Assembly: GCA_022457155.1 (NCBI GenBank)
Contig: JAJGOT010000454.1
Location: 248,001 to 312,000, forward strand
Source of the DNA: Cladopsammia gracilis
Taxonomy: Eukaryota; Cnidaria; Anthozoa; Scleractinia; Dendrophylliidae
Direction of reading: 5' to 3'
Length of the DNA stretch: 64,000 bases
This document shows, piece by piece, positions 23,171 through 35,124 of the stretch. Both the position numbers and the translations under genes were made by a program. Every line of letters starts with the position of its first letter. Position 1 is the first letter of the stretch. The notes beneath the pieces were generated by a model, which saw only the letters and a list, made by a program, of their open reading frames with translations, was not told the DNA's origin and did not search any database.

Positions 23171-23220
23171 ACTGTTTGTCCCCACACTCGGAGTATAGAG
23201 CGAAAATATTCTAAGTCCCC

Positions 23221-23338
23221 TTAATGAGATGCAGTTTACGGACTGTCAACGGACCGACTGGTCACTATTACATTTTGTCAGACCGTACAGATCGTAAAGT
23301 GGCTTTGACAGACTGTATCCGTGCGTCTATATTGGACA
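23221..23338. repeat. Right terminal inverted repeat of KDZ element
   Basis: Ends CGTCTATATTGGACA and mirrors 13160-13280. It also contains one diverged copy of the palindromic core (GACCGTACAGATCG), linking the terminus to the array. Confidence 0.85.
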
Positions 23339-23353
23339 ACACTCGGCCCGCGA

Positions 23354-23787
23354 GTGCTCCGCTATTAATAAAACTATTTTTAAAACGTTCGGTATTTATT
23401 TTAATAAATTGACTACTGCTAGATCTTAGCCTAAGTGACGATTCTTTAATTTTTGGTAAGATAGAGTACAAAGGATGACAGCTGTCAGAGCTAATTCCAT
23501 TAAAAAAGTCTTCTTTCACATGTTCCTAACAATTTAAAATTTAAAATTTAAATTTAAAATCAGCATCACTTACACCATATACAGGTGGGCCATAAGTGAT
23601 TTTAGAAAGAAAAATTGCTTTAAAAAGTAGATCAATTTATTTCAGGTTATAGCCTTCTTTTTGATTCCCTTAATTGCATACAGGCATTTATTAGCTTCAC
23701 ATAGTTTTGTCTTAATGTGCTTAGTAAACATGCAGCTAGACTGGACAGCAACACCCAGTATTGTAAAATGATCGTACAGCTTTATGT
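23354..23787. other. 3' flank of KDZ element, no gene recognised
   Basis: AT-rich DNA without a supported feature. Confidence 0.4.
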
Positions 23788-24075
23788 TATGCTTCACTGG
23801 ATGCTTATGCTTATGCTTATGCATATGCGTATGCTTCACTGGATGCTTATGCATTATGCACATGCATATGCTTCACTGGATGCTTATGCATTATGCACAT
23901 GCATATGCTTCACTGGATGCTTATGCATTATGCACATGCATATGCTTCACTGGATGCTTATGCATTATGCACATGGATATGCTCCACTGGATGCTTATGC
24001 ATTATGCACATGCATATGCTTCACTGAATGCTTAATATAATATGCATTATGCATGTGCTTCACTGGATGCTTATG
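23788..24075. repeat. 37-bp minisatellite
   Basis: About seven copies of a unit containing ATGCTTCACTGGATGCTTAT followed by GCATTATGCACATGCAT. Because 37 is not a multiple of three, the long open frames over it are repeat products. It lies about 130 bp beyond the FMO stop codon and is absent downstream of the FMO pseudogene. Confidence 0.92.
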
Positions 24076-24204
24076 CTTCACAATCTCAGACAGTGCAGGA
24101 TCTACATTGCCAATCGTGCAGTTTGCGAAAATTTCCGGTATGATTCAAGTCATTTGTGCATTGCCACACATGCATCTGGTTGCAGTTGTAATCTATTAAA
24201 AGTG

Positions 24205-27200
24205 TCAATTAACTGTTGCCCACCCTCCTTCAGAGGTTAACTTATACACATCCTTCTTATAATCCGTCAGAAAATCTCTCCTCCTGTTAAGCACATGTTT
24301 ACAAAGATCGTTATAAAGTGGACTCAGTTTGTCAACTCCAGCTAACTGTGCAATGACGCTGTCATAATCCCACTTTACCTCATTTAAATAATGCGCATGG
24401 TTCTCATGTAGACCAAAGGCAAGTATCTCTTGAAAATCTTTTTCTTCGTCAGCTTTCATCTCTTCTTCAGATGGCAATTGCTTTTGTCCACTCAAAACGG
24501 CTACAATGTACTGAGCTTGCACACTAAAGTGTGGAAATACACAAAAACGGAAGCATAGTCCCACAAATGACATTGTTGGGTACTTGGTGTTAAAAATGTG
24601 TTTGTACAGATGAGTTACTCGGTTGTTGTTCACCTGAATATTGCAATCATTATTCAGGAATGGAAAAGATATATTGTAACCAGTGCAAAATAAGATGGTG
24701 TCAACTTCCCTCTGTTGCCCATCATCAAAAAGAACTGTTCCATCCATTGATACAGAAGTTATCGGTTTGTGTTGTTCCACATTTTTTGGAAGTTTACAAC
24801 AGAGAGTCCTTTTATGGCTGAGATAAACCTTTTCTGCACACTTTGCTACCTCAAGGCAAATGTCTTCTCCAGAAGATCCAGCACCAAGAATTACCAGATG
24901 CTTTCCTTGAAAGACTTCAGGATGTCGATAGTCATGACTGTGCATAACAAGTCCAGGAAAAGACTCCAGACCAGGAATCACTGGTACACGAGGAACAAAA
25001 TAGTGTCTGCAAAAAGAAGGGTAAACGAAAATAATTCAACAACACCAAACCAGAAATTCCTGGTACTGGAGGAACAAAAAACAGTCGAAACTCTGTGTGA
25101 CAACCTCTAGCTCCTAAGTGACCACTTTTCCAAAATATTAAATTTCTTCCAGCAATAAAACTATAGTCGAAACTTTTCAACGCTGGTGATTTGAATTTTT
25201 CTATAATGTTTTTAACCTCTGGTAAGCAAACGAGTGGTGGGCGTTTGTTAGATAGTAGCATTTATTAGAGAAATGCCGCAGTTTATTTAACTTTCCCGTT
25301 TTTTTTTTTTTGGGGGGGGGGGAAGGGGCGTTTATTACAGAGGGCGTCTATTACAGACAGGGAATTTATTAGAATAATACGGTATATGTCACAGTACAAA
25401 TGCAATAAAACGAAAATTTTGTCTCTTGCATCAAAACTTACACATAATACAACATTCTGCTAATATAAGGTGCTTTGTTCTTTGAAATTACCAAAAAATC
25501 TCAAATTTTACTGCACATAAACCACAGGACAACCAACACGAAATTAGGATTGCGTTCTTCAAACGCGACAAGAACTCTACAAGCAGTGAAATCAGGCTTA
25601 AAACATAGAATAAGAAAATAAAATAGAGCAGTTTTCAATTGAGTATCGAAAGTAATTACACAATTGCTTTGGTTTTGCATTGCTATGCTTTGTGTTTGGC
25701 TAAAAAATCTCGCGCCACTTTCTCGACCAATCAGAAGTAAAACCAAAACCAACCGTGACTTGCTCGCACGCGTTTTCCCGCGCTTGGCGTCGCCGACATG
25801 TAATTGCTTCGAGCTCTAATTGGTTCATTGGACTGTTTATGACTGCTGTGATTGGTCAGAGTAATTACTTTGGTTTTGGTTTTACGACACTCAATTGAAA
25901 ACTTCTCTAAGAATTCAAAGTATAGCTGGTAGTGTAACTATAACTTCTCCACAACAAAAGATTCACAATGTAGTATCCATCGTTTTTTGTTGTTTTTTTT
26001 TTTCATTTTGTTTTTTTCAAAATAAGATTTTGTCTAGCATTGAGCATGAGGAGAAGGCCAACTGTAGGAAGCAAGAAAACTAACAGCAATCTGAATTATT
26101 TTTCTTATTATAAGTGGATTAATTAAAGAATACAGATCACAAATCACGTTGTTGAACAACTGAGTAGAACAGTAACATGTTAGTTTAATAACACTACACA
26201 TTCCTTGGTGTTCAAGTAATAGGAAGTATCTGTGAAAAGTAAGAAACGGCAAAAAATCATTATCACGTGGTATCCTTCTAGAGTTTAAACATGAGTTGAA
26301 GAAGACAGTGCATAATGCTTCATAAAACACTGTTTCCATGTTTCGTTAGTGTGAGTGAAACACTCTGACAATCAGCATTGAAACACATTGCGTAACGCTG
26401 TAAATATTCTCTTACAAGTAAAGCTACATGAGAGGACTGGTCACACAGAGAAGTTTGACTGTAGTTGCATTGTACTTACTTCCCCCCAAAAAAGAGAGGG
26501 TTCTTAGTGAAATGAGAGCAGAGTTCATACTCCCTAGAGTACAAACAGAGGGATTCAAGGGGGGTTTGTAAATAGATGCCTTTTTAAATTTAAGTAGCTT
26601 GATACTACCAAAACTGTAGTTTTTGAATTACAGTATCTAAATATTATTATAAATTATGTCTGTGTATAAATGTAAATTAGTTTTTTACTTTAGGTTTTAA
26701 GTTTTTATTTTTATTTTTTTATTTTTTCACTTTTCGTAAAGATCCATGTATGCTGTCTTCGTTTTTTTTTAAATAAAGATTACTAGTAACTACTATACAA
26801 AACAAAACAATGAACTCACTGTTCAAGCCAAAGTAGTGTCTAATTAAGGGAGCTTATAATTAGAGAGAGCTGAATACACTGGGGACATTCCACAATGTTA
26901 CAGAAATTACTCAAAACTGTGTCTTTACACCCTGCAAATGGAATTTATTAGTGTTTTAAATTCAAAGTGTCTTTTATATAGTCAAGTTGCAAAGAAAAAA
27001 AAATGAAATAGTGAACCTTTAATATGGGGAGAGAAGAGCTTTAAACAGGGAACAATAATCTTCATGATCATCATACTTTTAATTAATAAAAATTAATAAA
27101 AGATACTTGTCAAAAACTTAAATTTATTGATGATTATAATTATGTGCCTTAAGTAATCTGTGTAATTATAAGTAGATAGGAGGCAGTTTGGTTGTGTGGT

Positions 27201-29805
27201 TAGTGAGCCAAACTGGGTCAAGTCCCATTCTCACCACTTATAAATGCGGTTGTTTCAGGGTAGACCCAGGTTAATCTCCTCAGCCATGTTTGGTACTACA
27301 CCTCCTGCCAGTTGGGAAGCTCGTTAATTTGTATAAAAAGATGTTCTATTATTGGGTACCAATTAAATAATATTACTTTGCAATATTTGTTTCCAATGTT
27401 GTGATTCATTGTTTCATTATGGCTGAAAAGCACAATTTGAAGTCAAAGCTTTTACATGTAAGACATTTTCTTAAAGGCCCATGCCACCTTCACCCAAAAT
27501 GCTGTGCACGCCATGATCACTTTCTGTGCTGGATGTTGTGTAACACAAAATTTGCACTTGAATGCATGCAACCAATCAGACAAACGACCGCAATGTCTTT
27601 TTGGTGAAGGTTATTTAATGCATTGGGTAAATATGTATAAAATGTATGAAATGCATGAAGTATATATATTTTTAAAATTCATTTAAGTTATTCATACAAC
27701 AACAACAACAACAAAGCTTTATTGTACCCAGAGATGTTTAAATAAATAAATAAATAAATAAATAATTACAAGGATTAATTAAATATAAATATTAATAATA
27801 ATTAAAGGGTACCAGCACCCTGAAATAACTAAAAAGTTAAAAATGTCAGGGTGCATAAAGAAAATACAAATGAAATTAAAATTTAATGAAGGTTTATAAG
27901 TACAGATACAGAACAGTTCTACTAAGCCACTGATACAGAACACTGTAATAGGAATACTGATCAGCTTCATCACTATTGTACTTTTAAAAGTCAGATAAAA
28001 TATTTGCAGCAGAATGTATAAATATTTACAATGGATGGCCTTTGTGGCTCGCCATTGCAAATATCCATACAGTTCTGCCACTCATATTAGTTTTTATCTA
28101 TTTGCTTGTAATGTATGTTGGTAATTGTAAATAAATTAATTATTTTATAATTATTTCTTTGTTTTAACATTTTAATCATTTTATTGCCTCTGTCAAAATG
28201 GTAAAGTGGTGAATAATTAAGTATGTGTGTATGTAAAAGCTTTTCACAGGAAGAGGATAACTGAGCACTTATTTATTATTTTAAAATAAATAATAAAATA
28301 TTTTTATTAAAATTAATTAATTTCTCTATTTATATATTTATGCAAGTTAAAGGGAATGCATGTGTAATTAATTAATTACAATGTGTCCAGGGATGGAAAT
28401 TAGCAATTGCTCCGTCAATTGTCAAATCATCTTGGGCAAGTTCAAATTGTACAAATGGCGACATTAACAACATTGCATTTCCAACCTTGTGTGTCATGTT
28501 CATTGATTTTCACATCAAAAAGTATGCAACAAAAATCAACTCACCCATTGCAAACAATAACAGCTTCAAACATTAGAACTTGAGACTCCTTATTGTCAGC
28601 GTCTGTCACAACAACTTCCCACTGTGGCTTGTGACTGTCTTCACATGTCAGTGGACGGACACTACTGACAGCAGAGTTAAAATGAATGTATTTGTGCAAG
28701 TCAAAGTGACTGGCATAATCTTCAAGGTATTTGAGAACTTGTTGATGACTTAAGAAAGATGTCCATTCTGAAGGAAACGGAAAATCAGGAAATGCCATCA
28801 CCTCTTTGGGCAGATTGGTTCTACGAAAATCCAAAAAGATTAATTTACAATAAATCCTCTCTTAAGTCCCCCCGTGGTCTTATTTAGTCAAGTACATTTG
28901 AGGGTATTCTTAATAGAGATGGAGGTATTTAAAGAGAGGGGGCCTTATTATTATTATTAATTTAATGAAATGCCAGTAGTTCAATCCTCAACAACATTTT
29001 TTTACAATAGTAAAAAGCTCACAAGTACTGTTTGTTGATTTGTGCACAGATCAGTACAGTAAAAATTGACTGGTAATACGGTGTGTCATTTCTTGTTTTG
29101 GTTGTGAAGAAAAGGGGGGGAGGGAAGGGGTGGAGGGGCGCTTGATAAATTTCTTGCTCCAAAAGGGGGGGGGGGGGGGGGGAGCTTATTTGAGAGGGGG
29201 CTTAATAGAGGATTTATGGTAGTTGCTTATTAAAAAGTAAATAAAACAGGTATTTCATTGTGCTAAGCAAAAACTTGTTACATGTATCATACGCGAACAC
29301 CATGAGGGTTGTATCAGAGCATGGTCAACTTCTGCCTCACTTTCACTCAAAGGCCAGAGTACTAAGCACACAACTGTACAATTTTTCAAATTGTAATTGC
29401 AGTGGGGGGGGGGGGGGGGGGGGTATAACTTTTGTTTGAAAGTTTATTGCGGGGTACAATTTTCATACACTAGATTTTTTAGAAAACCACCGCCCCCCCC
29501 CACTAGGGCGTAATTAACGATCGGTCCCTAAAATCACAAAAAAATCTGAATATTTTTGTCATAAATCCAAATGGTCTGGCATTAAATAAGTTCTTTCTTT
29601 ACCTGAGATTTCTGTAGATGCTGGAGTGAATGGGAAATCCGCGTTCGTCTGTGCCTGTGTTTTCGTTGTAGACCCATGTTCCACCGACACGAGAAGCTTG
29701 CTCGAACACAGAAACATCAAACACATCAAGCTGACTTGTGAGATGTCTAGCGGCCGTCAGTCCAGCAGCCCCGGCTCCGATCACGCATACCCGTAGCTTC
29801 GTCAT
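24205..29805 (-). CDS. Flavin-containing monooxygenase, 426 aa
   Basis: A three-exon gene: exon 1 29603-29805, exon 2 28545-28820, exon 3 24205-25006. All borders are GT/AG, and the split codons rejoin as Arg68 and Gly160. The total length of 426 residues is usual for the shorter invertebrate FMOs related to senecionine N-oxygenase. Visible motifs are the FAD-binding GAGAAG at residues 10-15, the FMO signature FPGLVMHSHDY at 176-186, the NADPH-binding GAGSSG at 201-206, and FCTGY at 266-270. FMOs use NADPH and oxygen to oxidise nucleophilic nitrogen or sulfur atoms in small molecules. I see no obvious membrane anchor. The ATG at 29805 is the first in frame and is followed directly by the FAD fold. 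No lesions are visible, in contrast to the partner pseudogene. The exact substrate cannot be inferred. Confidence 0.95.
25235..25385. repeat. GGGGCGTTTATTAGAG-type repeat, copy 2
   Basis: Same family as 1920-2050, with a long T/G run in the middle. It lies in intron 2 of the intact FMO gene. Confidence 0.6.
25625..25908. repeat. 284-bp MITE, complete copy
   Basis: Inverted ends AGAGCAGTTTTCAATTGAGT and ACTCAATTGAAAACTTCTCT differ at one position. Internally it has CCAATCAGAAGTAAAACCAA and a run of imperfect GCGCGCC-like motifs. A degenerate relative lies at 6450-6705. Confidence 0.9.
25909..27179. other. FMO intron 2, no other feature recognised
   Basis: AT-rich intronic DNA. Open frames here lack recognisable features. 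Confidence 0.4.
27180..27365 (+). mobile_element. tRNA-derived SINE
   Basis: The head has an A-box-like TTGTGTGGTTAGTGAG and a B-box-like GGGTCAAGTCCC, about 30 bp apart, as in a tRNA promoter. The body continues with GGGTAGACCCAGGTTAATCT and ends with GCCAGTTGGGAAGCTCG and TGTTCTATTATTGGG. This is the layout of tRNA-derived SINEs known from anthozoans. The remnant at 3061-3165 is its counterpart in the duplicated intron. Confidence 0.65.
29160..29425. repeat. Long G homopolymer runs
   Basis: G-runs of about 19 lie at 29164-29182 and 29403-29423, in FMO intron 1. Such runs are prone to assembly length errors. Confidence 0.8.
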
Positions 29806-30103
29806 TCTTTATATCCAAAGGAATTTCTAAAGTCGTACATATGAAGCGAAAAAAGACAGAAAAACCATCCTCTTCTCTGCCCGTCTTCGCTTCGATCTTC
29901 TGGTTCAGGCCCCATCGACCAAAAGTTCTCGGATGGCTCTGGGGGCGAGTTAACGAGCGCCATGTAGCCAGACAAAACTGATACGTACTGATCGGGGCAA
30001 ATAGCCATCAGTTAACAAGTTGTAGCTGTATTTTGCTTCCTTTGATTCATTTAAATTTGAATCTCGGACGGAATAAACAAGAAAAATAACACCCTTCCCG
30101 CGA

Positions 30104-30284
30104 TTCAAATGGATTCGCGCGAACTGCAAAACGCGCCATTTTCCCAGCACTGAACTGTCGGGGAGAGGGGAGAGGGAGGGGGGAGGGGAGGGGAGGGGGT
30201 GTTAAATTTTCACTTGAAAATGTTCAAAACAGCAATCTCAATCTTGGGAAAATGGCGCGTTTTGCTTTGCGCGAGAATCCATCA
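30104..30284. promoter_or_regulatory. Inverted GC-rich motif pair upstream of FMO
   Basis: About 300 bp upstream of the FMO start codon, AAACGCGCCATTTTCCCA and its inverse TGGGAAAATGGCGCGTTTTG face each other across a G-rich stretch. Further AATGGATTCGCGCG and CGCGAGAATCCAT motifs extend the arms. The motif resembles E2F/YY1-type promoter sites. It may be a promoter element or a small fold-back element; the sequence cannot decide. Confidence 0.4.
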
Positions 30285-30656
30285 CTGAATCGGGGGGAGA
30301 GGTGTTAATTTTTCTCTGTAACTGTTCAACATTTTAGCTCCAAGTTTCTGGCCTGCGTGACAGCAGTGGAAGAGGGAGAGGAACGAAAATCAAATTGAAT
30401 CCCCTGCCTCTTTTCCTTCCTTTTACCGTTTTACATACCCTTCCATCTTACGTCTGTTACACAGTTTATTGAGTTTCCTACTCAGGTCCAACTTTTGAAT
30501 TTCTTTACGGTGGCCAAATAACCTCATCAACCAACGTGATAAAACCAATGTTTTGTTTCACTCCACCAGCGACAGAAACTAACCCTTTCAAGCAGAGAAA
30601 TAGCAACTAGCTTGCTCGCACACAACGTCTAAATCAGAGTCACATGTTCACAGCTC

Positions 30657-30704
30657 AGACTGCGAGCCGTCTCTTATTTTTCTTTTAGGGACGGCTCGCA
30701 GTCT
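30657..30704. repeat. Hairpin AGACTGCGAGCCGTC
   Basis: AGACTGCGAGCCGTC and GACGGCTCGCAGTCT form perfect 15-bp arms around a pyrimidine-rich loop of about 18 bp. Confidence 0.8.
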
Positions 30705-31199
30705 AGTTCACAGGTTGATAGCCTTGTGGTTGGTGCAAAAAAAAGGGGAGATGGGAGGAGGTAACGGGATAACAGAAAAAAAGTGGTAACCACATGCATA
30801 TGCAGTTTTGTGCAAATTGGATTGGCGGTGATCAGTGATCCGGGGGAAGACTTCTGTATAAAAATGTTTAATCAGAATCCCTTTTTATGAACGTACGTCG
30901 TGGCTCCCATTCGTACTAATTATTTTTACCCATAAAAGGGAATAAAATTTGGTGTATCGAAAAAGTTCTCCTTTTGCTGAGCTGAAAGCAATTTTTTTTT
31001 ACCTAAAAGATACCCAAACAACATTTTTAAACCCACAAAGATACAACAAAAATCTCCACCGTGTGTTTTATATGAATACCCAAGGGAAAAGGGGGCACGG
31101 ATTCGAGCGCGAATTCGAAGGTTGTCATCATCATCATTTAGCGCTCGCAACCGAGATTCAATTCGCAACGTCACGCCAGTAACCATTATCCCTCATTAT

Positions 31200-31690
31200 G
31201 TTTGGAAGGTCCTTTATCTAAAATTGTGTGTCCCTGCCAATCACGTCGACATAGCTGAGAGGTCTACGTCCTCGATTAGGGCATGGGAGTCTCTAACATC
31301 ATCGGACATGACCTGATGTTCAGCACCACGACAGCAGTGGCCAGCAAAACGTACTCTACGTTGAGCGCTACAGTAGCAGAGACAGGTTGAATCTCTCCTT
31401 AAATCTGTTCTTTGGTCTTGTGCTCATCCCATGAGATATTCTGCACAAGCATGAGAAGACTGGTATATGTACCATCAAGGCGATTTTCGGCTCTATAAAG
31501 AATGCTCTCCACATAGTTTCTGAAAAAGGCCAACTTTGTATTAGATATTGCTAAACTTGATTGCCAGATGTTGTAAAGCTTATTACAAGCATTTTAAGCT
31601 TTTCCTTTCCGTGTCAGGATGTCCTTCTTACTGTCAGCAACATAGGACCCAAGTTACCTGAAGTCACTGACGTCTTTGAGTTGTATGCTT
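31200..31690 (-). pseudogene. RTE-like LINE 3' remnant
   Basis: Read on the minus strand, fragments of the C-terminal part of a LINE polymerase appear in order: LKDVSDFR, LGSYVADSKKDILTRKGKA, NACNKLYNIWQSSLAISNTK, FFRNYVESILYRAENRLDG and LMLVQNISWDEHKTKEQIYG. This order matches the thumb and tail region of RTE-type LINEs common in marine invertebrates. At least two stop codons and loss of frame show it is dead. Confidence 0.65.
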
Positions 31691-32038
31691 CAAGAGGAAT
31701 GTATTGTCCCGGGGGGGAGTACTTCCTAGTAATGGGCTAATGGGGATGTGCCGCTGGATGGGGTGGCATTTTCACGACTGGATTGACTATAATGGGATTG
31801 CATTTTCAATAGAGTTCGTAGAATGGGGTCGCAAATTGTCGAGATTTTTTGGGGTAAGAAAATTCTTAAAAAAATTCTTAAATTAGTATTAATCAGGATT
31901 TAATTATTATTAGTTTAAAACTTGTGTTAAATTAGTATTAAATTAGTATTAATTAGGATTACATTATAATTAGTATAAAATTTGTGTAAAACGCTTTTGA
32001 TCATTTTAATGTTAAAAGGCGCCATATTAAGTGAATAA

Positions 32039-32080
<42 letters not shown>

Positions 32081-33647
32081 TAAGATTCGCGGTAAAATAA
32101 AGTGACTAAGTTGGGATTGCGAAATTTACATTTACTCAAAGTGACTAAGATGGGATCTATAATTGGCTACAGAATAGACTATAATGGGGTAGGGGCTCTG
32201 AAAGGTCAACGGCACATACCCGGTTGTATTGTGTCCCTTAGCTGGGGCCTACATCGATCTTTTCTATTTGTATGCTATCCTGAGTTTGAGTAGCCAATCA
32301 GAGCTCGTGAAAAACACTATCCACCGGTTTGGTGTGTACTAAAAAAATGATTTCATTGTTTCCATAAGTTATGGGAACCCTTGGGAAAGTTTAGAAGAAC
32401 TCGAAACACTCGTCTTTTTCTGGTGTTTCGACAACTTTTCTAGTTTTCCCAAAACTTCAACTGATCAGTAATATTTACATTTATTACCATAACTCAGTTT
32501 ACGGAAACGATCTATGTAATCAGTAAATATATCTTTTATTTGAAATACCAAGCAAGGAATAAACAGCCATCAGAAAACCATGCACACGCAACTGATACTG
32601 CATTGAACGCAAATGTGAGTTAATCCGAGGGAAGGGTACTCTCTCATCTTGGCTCAACGGGGTTTCAGGGTCTGTCGAGTACTCCCCCCCCCACCCCCAC
32701 CTCACCCCAGGGAAGTAAAGGACATTTTTTATACACAAACTCGCTACTATCCGTCGAGCTATATAATTAAAACATTCTGAGTTACCCTAATGCCTTAAAT
32801 TTTCGCGCGGGTTTTAATTTCGTTATTTTCCGCATCGTTAAAGTTCGAGAAAATTAAGCTGCCACGACAACTATTCTACAGAAAGGAAATGAAAGGTACC
32901 ATTGCTTGCTATAGAATAAATGCAGAGTGGTTTTTCCTTTAACTGAACTTTCTTAACAGTGGAATATATATTAACTCTTTCTAAAAGCAAACAACAAGTT
33001 TTGTGAAGAACATCAGAGACAGGCAATGCACACACCAAAAGAAGGCAAAGAAGTATAAGGCAATATTTAAGTCCGAGTCCGAAATTCTCACTTCTTTGGT
33101 TTGATGACCTAATGTTCTTTTCTACTTGACTCATCGAATATTGCAAAAATTAATATTCTACCCGCAGAAATTTACAAGGCCAATTTTGGGCGATTTTCGC
33201 AAATTCTTAACTTCGCAAAAATAAAAGGCTTTGCGTTATGTTTAAAAAGTTGAAAGGTTGATATTTATACTGATATACATTTTATTGGACCTAGACCTGT
33301 TCAAATCTGAAACAAATCTGAAACACTAACTATAAAGGATCGGCTGAAACTATAACAGATTACTGAGCATTATCCTAAATTTTAATGATTCTGGCCAAGA
33401 TACAGCTGGAAGACCACTTTCAATTCTCTTTGTTAAAAAATAACATTCGAAAGCCAAGCTTTTTCCAGAGGGACTTCAATCTTGGTCAGAAGTGTTGGGA
33501 CACTTAAGGCGGAGGTCGCAGTTGATACCTACGCAAGAGCACCCCAGGTTGATAGTAGACTATTTTGGTGTCCATCTATCAAATATTAACTTCAAATTTT
33601 AATTTTAAAACAATATTTCTTGTTTCTTTCAATTTTACAAATCCTTT
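31691..33647. other. No gene recognised; microsatellite inside
   Basis: AT-rich DNA with a (TTA)n tract at 32039-32083. G-rich motifs occur at its edges (31711, 32687). No supported exon. Confidence 0.45.
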
Positions 33648-33917
33648 TAGGGACGGACCATTATTTTTTTGACGGGGGGGAGGGGTTGGAAAATTTTGAA
33701 ATAAATTGTTTGCAGAGGCTATAAACACTAGAATAAATTGTATGCAAGCAAAAAAGAAAGAAAAAAATTGTTTGCTGGAAGTATAGCAGTTGGACGGAGA
33801 CACAAAATAAATTGTTTGCAGCAGGTGCCGCATATAAAAAAAATGTTTGCATGCGAAAATTTTCCAAACACCCCCCCCCCCCCCCCCCCCCGTCAAAAAA
33901 ATAATGGTCCGTCCCTT
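33648..33917. repeat. 270-bp MITE with AGGGACGGACCATTATT ends
   Basis: Left AGGGACGGACCATTATTTTT then TTGACGGGGG; right CCCCGTCAAAAAAATAATGG then TCCGTCCCT. The interior has reiterated AAATAAATTGTTTGCA. Open frames over it are artefacts. Confidence 0.92.
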
Positions 33918-34097
33918 AGAAAAACTATTTCCTCCCAAACATACCCAAAATTACCCGAAAATGAAGAAAACACCCCATAACATAAATTCATGAGATGAGT
34001 GAAGAGTTTTTGGATTGTTCGTCACCTTACCCTCCCCACTCCCAATATAATGTTGATATTTTTGTATACAGCCAAGTCACAATGTATTAATTTTGTA

Positions 34098-34134
34098 TTG
34101 GGGGTGGGGTGGGGTAGGGTGGGGTGGGGTGGGG
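34098..34134 (+). repeat. GGGGT repeat, G-quadruplex-prone
   Basis: Seven or so GGGG or GGG runs are separated by single T or TA. This could form a G-quadruplex; no gene context is evident. Confidence 0.7.
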
Positions 34135-34871
34135 CGCCCAGGAAATGGAACGATAGCCGGTTTTTCTTTATCATTACGTAGTATTTTCTTAAGGTTTTTT
34201 GTCCAGCATCAGTGTAGGTTTATCGCCTTCTCAGATCCAGTCGAAATAATGTTCATCACTTTTTTGACACTTGACACTTGAAACTTTTTGCACATGTCCT
34301 TGGTCTCACATGTGCAATTCACACCTGAAGGTAAATCACAAATAACAAAACAATTCGTAAATGTTTCAATTAGTGCTGAGAAGGTTTTGTGTGAATGGGA
34401 TACTTAGTGATTAAAATGGGCCAGGAAAATTCATATGGGCCGGAAACTGACAATGAGTAACTAAGAAAGAAAGAATGTCAAAACAAAACCAGATGCTATA
34501 AAAGGGCGTTTCCTCGGTTAATGCTTTGAAGTAAATTTTTTTAAACCCGTGGACAAAAGCTTGAACGCTTATAACCATCAATTCTAATCACATTACAGTT
34601 GCTAAGAAACAGGGCGCGTCACCTACTCCATAATAATATGACCCGGTTAACTGCAAATTTTAGGGTGGAGAAAGGGGAGTTACGAAATAAGTTTATAACC
34701 ATAGTTACGAGGAACACTATACGGTCCGACTTATCTTTTCCATTACAAATTTAAGTCTATATCATTGGGTTTCCAAAAGAAATTTACCTTCTCTTCGTAG
34801 AGCGTAGTATATAGACTCTGTAATGTGGAATAGTCCTTTTAGACTGCTAATAGTCCCTCGCTGGATAGACG

Positions 34872-35062
34872 AGGGGGCGAGCAAATCACACGATCGGCGA
34901 TCGACCGAGAGAGCGAAAGAAATGCGAACCGAGGGATCGCTGGAAAAGAGGCGGGAAGATAAAGGGGGGCCCTTTTCCTCCCGTCTCTCTCCAAGTTTCT
35001 CCTCGGCTCGTTCGCTCGCTCCAGTCTCGCCGAGCTTGCTTTAGTGATTAGCTCGCCCGCTC
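34872..35062. repeat. GC-rich fold-back next to TPR-CHAT 3' end
   Basis: GGGGGCGAGCAAATCAC at the left is matched loosely by GTGATTAGCTCGCCCGCTCG at the right. A purine-rich left half faces a pyrimidine-rich right half around CCCTTTTCCTCC. It lies about 60 bp beyond the TPR-CHAT stop codon. Confidence 0.6.
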
Positions 35063-35124
35063 GATTGACTGAAAAGGGACATGCAGCTAGCAACCTATAG
35101 TTCTTTATATATAAAAACTAACCT

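Larger units (their letters stand above)
13160..23343 (+). mobile_element. ~10.2-kb KDZ-family DNA transposon
   Basis: Two near-identical ~120-bp inverted repeats (13160-13280 and 23221-23338) bound a segment that holds a multi-exon KDZ-type transposase and arrays of subterminal tandem repeats. A 10-bp direct repeat, CGGCCCGCGA, lies at 13150-13159 and 23344-23353, immediately outside. It may be the target-site duplication. The right end has an extra ACACT between the repeat and the shared terminal motif. At least six smaller inverted-repeat elements are nested inside, all in apparent introns or flanks. The termini, the transposase and their nesting are read directly; recent mobility is not shown. 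KDZ membership is inferred from protein motifs. Confidence 0.8.

Noticed and set aside
23642..24040. Frames of 73-107 codons rich in His/Met/Leu/Cys
   Set aside because: Products of the 37-bp minisatellite read in three frames.
27180..27240. tRNA gene
   Set aside because: A- and B-box-like motifs are present, but there is no cloverleaf and the sequence continues into a SINE body.
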